Shown here in pieces: positions 58,727-64,000 of a stretch of DNA of 64,000 nucleotides (its first letter is position 1; each line of letters begins with the position of its first letter). This DNA is from Coprothermobacter sp. (GTDB lineage: Bacteria; Caldisericota; Caldisericia; Cryosericales; Cryosericaceae), in assembly GCA_013824685.1 (NCBI GenBank), contig PNOG01000010.1, forward strand, positions 41,731-105,730, given 5' to 3'. The notes beneath the pieces were generated by a model, which saw only the letters and a program-made list of their open reading frames with translations, searched no databases and was not told the origin of the DNA. A program made the position numbers and the translations under genes.

Positions 58727-60415
58727 CTAACGCTCCAGAATGACCGGGATGACGATGGGCCGCCGGCGCGTCTTGTCGTATATATATTTAGCCGAGAATT
58801 TGCGTAAGTCAAGCTGCAAATCAGGCGTCGCGCGTATATCCTTGTTGCGATGGGTCACCATGAAGGCCTTCATCTCGCGAGTCAGGTCCGTCAGGATTGC
58901 GTCGTCGTCAGTCACGACGCCCTTCGTCACGATTTCCGGACCAGCAAGGATCTTTCCTGTCATCGTGTCAATGCTTACGACTAAGACCAGAATGCCATCT
59001 TTGGCCAGGCGGGCACGGTCAGTGAGAATAGGGCTATCGGGTAGTCCCAAGGCGAGACCATCGATCAGGAGTCCTTCGGCGGGTATGCGTTTGAGCGCAG
59101 TCAGGTGTTCGCTGTCTACTGTGAAGCACTGGCCGTTTTCGAGGATGAAGATGTGCGTGCCCGGGATACCGACGCTCTCGGCAAGTCGCTTGTTCCACAG
59201 AAGATGGCGATACTCGCCGTGAATCGGCACGAAGAACTTGGGGCGTGTCAGCGAGAGCATGAGCTTGAGGTCTCCCTGAGCGCCATGACCCGACACGTGG
59301 ACCTTATCCTCTCGGCGGTAGAATACGTTGGCACCTCGGCGGAACAGGTTGTCGACCGTGCGAGCTACCATCTCCTCATTGCCCGGAATCGGATCTGCAG
59401 ACAGCACGACGGTGTCGCCTTTCGTGATCTTCACGAAATCGTGTTCGCCGCGAGCAAGACGTGACAGGCCGCTCATGGGCTCGCCCTGAGTTCCGGTCGT
59501 GACAATGAGCATCTTGTCCTTGGGGACGTTCCCCATCTCATCCTGCTGGACGAACATGTTCTCAGGCATATCCATGATCTTGACCTTGCGGGCCACCTTG
59601 ACAGAGCTGATAATGCTCCGACCGTCCACAAAGACCTTGCGACCCTGAGGGACAACTGCGTCCATGATCTGCTGAATCCGGTGGATGTTGCTGGAGAACG
59701 TGCTGAAGATGATGCGGCCCTTCGATTCGCGCACAATGCCGTCGAATGTGGACCGCAGGTCGCGTTCCGAACCTGCGAAGCCCGATTCTTCGGCGTTCGT
59801 CGAGTCGGACAGAAGCAGGAGTATTCCCTCGCGCCCCAGGGCGCTGAATTTTTGAAGATCAATGGGCTTGTCGTCGACGGGAGTCTGATCGATCTTGTAA
59901 TCGCCGGTGTGAAGAATGATTCCCTCGCTCGTGCGTATGGCAATGGCCATGCTCTCGGGGACCGAATGGGTAACGCGAACGAACTCGACGTCCATGTTGC
60001 CTATCTTGATGCGGTCGCCCGCTTGGACTGCTTTGGTTTCGTAGGGCTTCATCCGGCCGGGGATGACGTCCTCGATAATGCCGAGGGCGAACTTGCTGGC
60101 ATAGATGGGTGCGCGGACGTGCTCCAGCGTGTAGCCGAGAGCTCCGATGTGGTCCATGTGCGAATGTGTGATGAGAATGCCACGGATCTTGTCCTTGATC
60201 TGGTCAAGGTAGTCCATGTTTGGAATGACATAGTCGATGCCCTGCATATCGTATTCGGGGAACTTGAACCCCGCATCGACAATTACTGCATCGTCGTTGA
60301 CCTCATAGACGGTCATGTTCTTGCCAATCTCCCCGAGACCTCCAAGGGGAGTAATGCGGATGATGTCGTGGTGTAGGGTGGTGTGTTGCGTGTGTTGCGA
60401 TTGTGTTTTAGTCAT
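58727..60415 (-). CDS. rnj: Ribonuclease J
   Basis: The 562-residue protein has the beta-CASP metallo-beta-lactamase layout: GGLGEIGKNMTVYE, ITHSHMDHIGALG (metal ligands), HTGDYKIDQTP, SDSTNAEESGFAGSE, and FVPIHGEYRHL. It has 5'-3' exo- and endoribonuclease activity in mRNA decay and rRNA processing, a feature mainly of bacteria without RNase E-type decay. Two ATGs are close together. The one at 60415 is chosen because TACACT (60422-60427) then ends six bases upstream, matching the leaderless spacing of other genes here; ATG 60421 would start inside the -10 discriminator. No SD is present. Confidence 0.94.
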   Translation of the reverse strand: MTKTQSQHTQHTTLHHDIIRITPLGGLGEIGKNMTVYEVNDDAVIVDAGFKFPEYDMQGIDYVIPNMDYLDQIKDKIRGILITHSHMDHIGALGYTLEHVRAPIYASKFALGIIEDVIPGRMKPYETKAVQAGDRIKIGNMDVEFVRVTHSVPESMAIAIRTSEGIILHTGDYKIDQTPVDDKPIDLQKFSALGREGILLLLSDSTNAEESGFAGSERDLRSTFDGIVRESKGRIIFSTFSSNIHRIQQIMDAVVPQGRKVFVDGRSIISSVKVARKVKIMDMPENMFVQQDEMGNVPKDKMLIVTTGTQGEPMSGLSRLARGEHDFVKITKGDTVVLSADPIPGNEEMVARTVDNLFRRGANVFYRREDKVHVSGHGAQGDLKLMLSLTRPKFFVPIHGEYRHLLWNKRLAESVGIPGTHIFILENGQCFTVDSEHLTALKRIPAEGLLIDGLALGLPDSPILTDRARLAKDGILVLVVSIDTMTGKILAGPEIVTKGVVTDDDAILTDLTREMKAFMVTHRNKDIRATPDLQLDLRKFSAKYIYDKTRRRPIVIPVILER

Positions 60416-60421
60416 GGTCAT

Positions 60422-60427
60422 AGTGTA
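60422..60427 (-). promoter_or_regulatory. -10 box of rnj
   Basis: TACACT, six bases before the ATG at 60415. No clear -35 is visible (TTTTCA at 16 bases is the best candidate). Confidence 0.4.
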
Positions 60428-60472
60428 CCCACTTTGTTAGCGTTGAAAAGCAATGCATTGTGGAGAGTCGTG

Positions 60473-61309
60473 TCAACCGTCAGACCCTGTGCCATCCGGT
60501 GCCGTCGCATCGAGTGCTTCCGGCTGTTCAGGGGGCACGGGATGGAATGGCGGCCGGCGTCTGAGGATCAGTGAGGCGATGATTCCCACGAGGATGATCG
60601 TGATGTCCGTCCACTGGTTTGGGGTCAAGCGGAGCACGTGGACGGGAATGTAGCGGAAGAACTCTACGACGAAGCCGGTGGCGCCGTAAAGGTACAGATA
60701 CCAGATGAAGACTTGGCCATCATAGCGTCTACGCTTTCGGACGACCCAGAACAGAACGGCAAAGACGAGAAAGCCGGACGCGGAGTTGAAGAGCTGAGCC
60801 GGCCAGATACTCTGACCGAGCAGATCGCACTCGGACAAGGGGTTGGTGAAGATGACTCCAAGCCATGATGTCGTCGCTGTTCCGTTGCAGCAGCCATTGA
60901 GCCAGCAGCCGACCTTGCCGATTCCAAAGGAGAGGGCAAGCAGGGGAGCGACGATATCGGCCATCCGCCAGAATCCCATCCGCCGACGCCGAACCATGAA
61001 GTGTGCAGCGATGACACCGCCAAGGATGCCTCCAAAATACGAGAGGCCCCCTTCCCAGATCGCAAGGATGCGGAGGGGGTGAGCGAGATACCACAGGACG
61101 TCGGGAGATGTCAGAATCCAGCCGATGCGAGCGCCCAGAATGCCGCCGATAACGGCAACGATGGCCAGGTCCAGCACATCATCAGTGTTGATGCCCTGGC
61201 GTCGTGACTCGATGTACACGACGGTGATGCTGATGGCGATCGAGACAGCGATCATGACACCATACCAGCGAACAGTGAGGTTTCCAATGACAAGAGCTAT
61301 AGGGTGCAT
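60473..61309 (-). CDS. lgt: Prolipoprotein diacylglyceryl transferase
   Basis: The 278-residue membrane protein has RWYGVMIAVSIAIS near the N-terminus and GIGKVGCWLNGCCNG (the Lgt signature, normally GRxGNFxNxExxG-like or with the Cys variant). RYDGQVFIWYLYLYGATGF and EFFRY follow. It adds diacylglycerol to lipobox Cys, consistent with lipoproteins such as the DUF4349 protein here. The HGG of the usual SFHGG loop reads SYFGG, so the conserved His is Phe. The ATG at 61309 has AAAGGAG six bases upstream. The last 30 residues are a Pro-rich tail. Confidence 0.88.
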   Translation of the reverse strand: MHPIALVIGNLTVRWYGVMIAVSIAISITVVYIESRRQGINTDDVLDLAIVAVIGGILGARIGWILTSPDVLWYLAHPLRILAIWEGGLSYFGGILGGVIAAHFMVRRRRMGFWRMADIVAPLLALSFGIGKVGCWLNGCCNGTATTSWLGVIFTNPLSECDLLGQSIWPAQLFNSASGFLVFAVLFWVVRKRRRYDGQVFIWYLYLYGATGFVVEFFRYIPVHVLRLTPNQWTDITIILVGIIASLILRRRPPFHPVPPEQPEALDATAPDGTGSDG

Positions 61310-61349
61310 CGGTTTCTCCTTTGTTGGTTTGCGAGCTTGCAACATTGAA

Positions 61350-61378
61350 ATTATAGTGCCAATCGCCTGAGCTGCCAA
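61350..61378 (-). promoter_or_regulatory. Promoter of lgt
   Basis: TTGGCA (61373-61378), a 17-base spacer and TATAAT (61350-61355) on the minus strand, 40 bases before the start. Confidence 0.7.
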
Positions 61379-61454
61379 CCCAGGCCGCTTCGATTCCTGA
61401 TGATGCAATGCGCGATTGGAGAGGGAGCATGTGGCACAGGCTCGAACCTGCGCG

Positions 61455-61483
61455 TTGCGTTGACCGCTCTGCGGTGCTATAAC
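61455..61483 (+). promoter_or_regulatory. Promoter of rarA, leaderless type
   Basis: TTGCGT (61455-61460), a 17-base spacer ending in TGC, then TATAAC (61478-61483). The rarA ATG begins seven bases later, with no SD in between. Confidence 0.65.
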
Positions 61484-61490
61484 CTCAAAT

Positions 61491-62702
61491 ATGGAAGATA
61501 CGCAGCGCATGTTCCAGGGGTTTGAACCGTCGAGCTTGGACGAGTTCGTGGGTCAGGTTGCGGTTGCAGGGCCCGGTACACCGCTTCGGAAGTTCGTCAG
61601 TGATCGTGTACCGTTCAGTGCGATCATCTGGGGCCCTCCGGGGTGTGGGAAGACGACGTTCGCGCGGCTGGTAGCTGCACAGTTGGGCGAGGAGATGGAA
61701 TACGTGACTGCCGTCTCAGCGGGCCTGCCTGAGTTGCGTCAGATTGTGGCTCGCTATGCAGGGCGTCCCTTCGTTCTGGTCGTAGACGAAGTTCACCGGT
61801 TCAATCGGGTTCAGCAGGACTTCCTTCTACCCATGCTGGAAAACCGGCTGATGACATTTGTCGGCCTGACGACGGAGAGTCCCTACGCTGCATTGTCGCC
61901 TGCTTTGCGCTCGAGGATCTTCATGCTGCGATTTGGGCCGCTGACCACGGCCGAGATCACCCGTGTCCTCACACACGGCTGCGAGAAAGCAGGCATGCAG
62001 ATAGGTGGAACAGTGTTGAATCGCGTCGCGGCGTTCAGTTCAGGAGACGCGCGGGTCGCCATCAATGCTCTGGTATGGTTGTACCAGTCAGGAAGCCTCG
62101 TCGAGGGAGCAGATCTGAATGAGCTGCTCAAAGAGGTTCCAGTCGCCAAGAACTTTGAGCAGGAACACTATGACCTTGCCTCAGCATTCATCAAGTCGAT
62201 GCGTGGCTCGGATCCGGATGCTGCGCTGTACTACATGGCGCGCATGATCGAAGCGGGAGACGACCCGCTCTTCGTGGCTCGGCGCATGATTATCTTCGCG
62301 GCAGAGGACATCGGCCTGGCGAACCCCTTTGCTGTTGTGATGGCGGCGGCGGCGTACGATGCGGTGCACGCGGTGGGGTTGCCTGAAGCAATGCTCAATC
62401 TGACAGAGGCTGTCATCTATCTTGCGGGGACCCGCAAGAACAATTCGGTGCTAGGTGCCATGCGTCGTGCGCGGGACCTGGCCCAGCAGACGAAGAGCGT
62501 CGATACGCCGGTTCAGCTCAAGAACAGTCGCACCGGGCAGGCATTGTACAAATACCCGCACAGTTTTCCTGGCAACTGGGTGGCTCAGGAGTACTTTCCT
62601 GACGAGGTGCATGACCGGGCCATTTATCTGCCCACTGGAGCCGGGTACGAGCACGTGATCATTGGGTACTTGAAATCGCTTCGTGCGAAAAAGCCGGAAT
62701 AG
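61491..62702 (+). CDS. rarA: Replication-associated recombination protein A (AAA+ ATPase)
   Basis: The 403-residue protein has Walker A in GPPGCGKTTFARL, Walker B in VLVVDEVHRFNRVQQD, sensor 1 in GLTTESPY, and the RarA C-terminal tetramerisation domain (ALYYMARMIEAGDDPLFVAR, AAEDIGLANP, YKYPHSFPGNWV). It acts at stalled replication forks and is related to clamp loaders. The start appears leaderless: a -10 ends seven bases before the ATG. The alaX gene follows 17 bases after the stop, likely on the same mRNA. Confidence 0.94.
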   Translation: MEDTQRMFQGFEPSSLDEFVGQVAVAGPGTPLRKFVSDRVPFSAIIWGPPGCGKTTFARLVAAQLGEEMEYVTAVSAGLPELRQIVARYAGRPFVLVVDEVHRFNRVQQDFLLPMLENRLMTFVGLTTESPYAALSPALRSRIFMLRFGPLTTAEITRVLTHGCEKAGMQIGGTVLNRVAAFSSGDARVAINALVWLYQSGSLVEGADLNELLKEVPVAKNFEQEHYDLASAFIKSMRGSDPDAALYYMARMIEAGDDPLFVARRMIIFAAEDIGLANPFAVVMAAAAYDAVHAVGLPEAMLNLTEAVIYLAGTRKNNSVLGAMRRARDLAQQTKSVDTPVQLKNSRTGQALYKYPHSFPGNWVAQEYFPDEVHDRAIYLPTGAGYEHVIIGYLKSLRAKKPE

Positions 62703-62719
62703 GCACTGGGGAGTCCGAC

Positions 62720-63901
62720 ATGCAGACAGGGTACTGGGAGGATGGCAGCAAGCTTCAATTCGATGGAGTCGTGACTGCAGCTGCGGAGACGGAGCGCGGC
62801 CTTGTCGTCCGATTCGAGAAAACATACTTCTATCCGGAGTGTGGCGGACAGCTCGCTGACGGAGGAACGGTCGGTGGGACGACCATCCTTGACGCCCAGC
62901 AGGATGACGCGGGTCCGTATGTCCTCCTACCTCCGGGATTCTCTGCCGACGTTGGTCAGCATCTGTTCTGCGTCGTCGACGCCGAGAGACGGGGACGTCA
63001 CACGCAACTGCATTCGGCTCAGCACATTCTGAGCAGGTTGCTGGATGAGAGGGGTATTCGGACGCTGTCATTTCACATGACCGAAGAGGAGGCCAGCATC
63101 GAGATCGAGGCCACAACGGTCAGTGACAAGGTCTCAATGGAGATCGAAGACGCCGTAGAACGAGCCATCTGGCGATGTCTACCCGTCGAAACGTTGTTTG
63201 TGGACGCGGCCGACGTCGCAGCCTACGATGTGCGCAAGGTACCCGAATTTGCGGGTGGACCGCTTCGTCTTGTTCGCATCGGGGATCTGGACACGAATCC
63301 ATGTGGCGGGACCCATGTTGCGTCGACCGGCGAGATCGGTGCGTTCGCCATCGTACGAACGGACAAGGTGCGTGGCAACACACGTCTCTATTTCGTTGCG
63401 GGACGGACGGCGACGGCGTACCACAGGCGAAACGACGTCGTGCTTCGGGACATCGAACAGCGGCTGACGTGCGGACTTGGCGATATCTCTGCTTCGATTG
63501 TGAAGTTGCAGCAGCGCGACCATGATGCTGCCAGGCAGGTCAAGGGTCTGCTGGCGATGGCCGCGGATGAGCTTGCTCACCAGGCACTGGACGAAATCGC
63601 CTCACACGGTGTTGCTGTGATGGTTCTCGACTTGGTCCCCACCGAGCTCGCCCGTATGGTGGCAGCCAGGTTGACGTCGGCTCCAGGTCCACTATGCGTC
63701 CTCATCTACCCCGGCAGCGGAACTGACGGGCAATTCGTCTGCTCGGTGCCGACCGGAAGCGAGGCCTTGCTGGCGACCTTCGGTGCACGGATGAAGGAAG
63801 CTTTTGGCGCCAGGTCGGGTGGCGCAGGAAGAGTGATTCAGGGAAAGGTAGACATACGTCTGACGCCGGATCAACTGCGACCTCTTCTGGTTGCAGAATG
63901 A
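62720..63901 (+). CDS. Alanyl-tRNA editing protein (AlaX-L type)
   Basis: The 393-residue protein resembles the editing half of alanyl-tRNA synthetase: FYPECGGQLADGGTV, the zinc-binding HTQLHSAQHILS (HxxxH), DTNPCGGTHV (Cys and His), and NTRLYFVAGR. A C-terminal DHHA1-like domain spans about residues 270-393 and ends in GKVDIRLTPDQLRPLL. It deacylates Ser-tRNA(Ala) or Gly-tRNA(Ala) in trans. The SD GGGGAG lies seven bases before the ATG. Possibly co-transcribed with rarA. A second quality-control enzyme, dtd, is also in the window. Confidence 0.88.
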   Translation: MQTGYWEDGSKLQFDGVVTAAAETERGLVVRFEKTYFYPECGGQLADGGTVGGTTILDAQQDDAGPYVLLPPGFSADVGQHLFCVVDAERRGRHTQLHSAQHILSRLLDERGIRTLSFHMTEEEASIEIEATTVSDKVSMEIEDAVERAIWRCLPVETLFVDAADVAAYDVRKVPEFAGGPLRLVRIGDLDTNPCGGTHVASTGEIGAFAIVRTDKVRGNTRLYFVAGRTATAYHRRNDVVLRDIEQRLTCGLGDISASIVKLQQRDHDAARQVKGLLAMAADELAHQALDEIASHGVAVMVLDLVPTELARMVAARLTSAPGPLCVLIYPGSGTDGQFVCSVPTGSEALLATFGARMKEAFGARSGGAGRVIQGKVDIRLTPDQLRPLLVAE

Positions 63902-64000
63902 GCATCGCCTGCGAGCAAACGGCAAGTTCGTATTGCATCATCTACAAATCATCGTGAACGTGTGAGTCATTGCATCATCAAAGTATCTCCTCTATCGTAC
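63902..64000. other. Right-edge intergenic stretch
   Basis: 99 bases after alaX without a recognisable gene start. ATTGCATCATC occurs twice, 43 bases apart. No hairpin terminator is evident before the edge. Confidence 0.4.

Overview
The window is 64 kb of a gene-dense bacterial chromosome of fairly high GC, with short intergenic gaps, frequent ATGA overlaps and Shine-Dalgarno (SD) sites of the GGAGG type. Gene content points to an anaerobic or fermentative, probably single-membrane bacterium: a tungsten-type aldehyde ferredoxin oxidoreductase with a polyferredoxin partner, RNase J, PlsY, ComEA/ComEC, many amino-acid and nucleobase-degrading enzymes, and a heliorhodopsin. No outer-membrane or LPS gene is visible. 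I cannot name the species from sequence alone. A deep-branching uncultured lineage is plausible, but that is a guess.

Layout. 0-1.4 kb: the end of a DUF72 gene and a decayed insertion sequence. 1.4-6.5 kb: minus-strand peptidase C69, MalY/PatB-like C-S lyase, PAP2-like membrane protein and a GPH-type sugar symporter. 6.6-8.7 kb: a decay zone with a frameshifted small membrane gene, a rhomboid remnant and a loose copy of a tRNA-Ala 3' end. 8.7-23.8 kb: an apparent genomic island ending at an intact tRNA-Ala(GGC). It carries a nine-gene plus-strand catabolic operon (FdrA-YlbE fusion, cyclase-family hydrolase, GNAT-like protein, thiolase without its nucleophile, Zn-ribbon/OB-fold protein, AllH, and three xanthine-dehydrogenase-family subunits), then a cupin, a transposase remnant and an ATPase gene preceded by six 14-bp repeats.

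24-39 kb: metabolism and transport (dtd, class III aminotransferase, glycerophosphodiesterase, codA, isochorismatase-like hydrolase, plsY, mntP, uridine phosphorylase, PII-like protein, Pit/DUF47 phosphate uptake, ThiS/MoaD-like protein, glnA, AtzB/8-oxoguanine-deaminase-type amidohydrolase, ferredoxin plus AOR). 39-42 kb: heliorhodopsin, tRNA-Leu, ECF sigma factor with a membrane-anchored partner, and a DUF4349 lipoprotein. 42-64 kb: housekeeping genes (glmM-glmS, tRNA-Arg, topoisomerase III, HD protein, aminotransferase, RecB-like nuclease, coaE, polA, comEC, comEA, L,D-transpeptidase, tRNA-Leu, rnj, lgt, rarA, alaX).

How the genes fit together. The island operon reads as a route in which a molybdenum hydroxylase oxidises a heterocycle or aldehyde, a cyclase-family amidohydrolase opens or hydrolyses a product, and an AllFGH-type carbamoyltransferase (first two subunits fused) recovers carbamoyl phosphate. 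No carbamate kinase and no substrate-defining enzyme is in the window, so the substrate is unknown. Outside the island several enzymes (codA, udp, the amidohydrolase at 35-36 kb, the isochorismatase-like protein) also act on nucleobases, nucleosides or amides. At least four housekeeping genes (ECF sigma, glmM, polA, rarA), and possibly rnj, have a -10 element 6-7 nt before the start codon and no SD, which suggests leaderless mRNAs.
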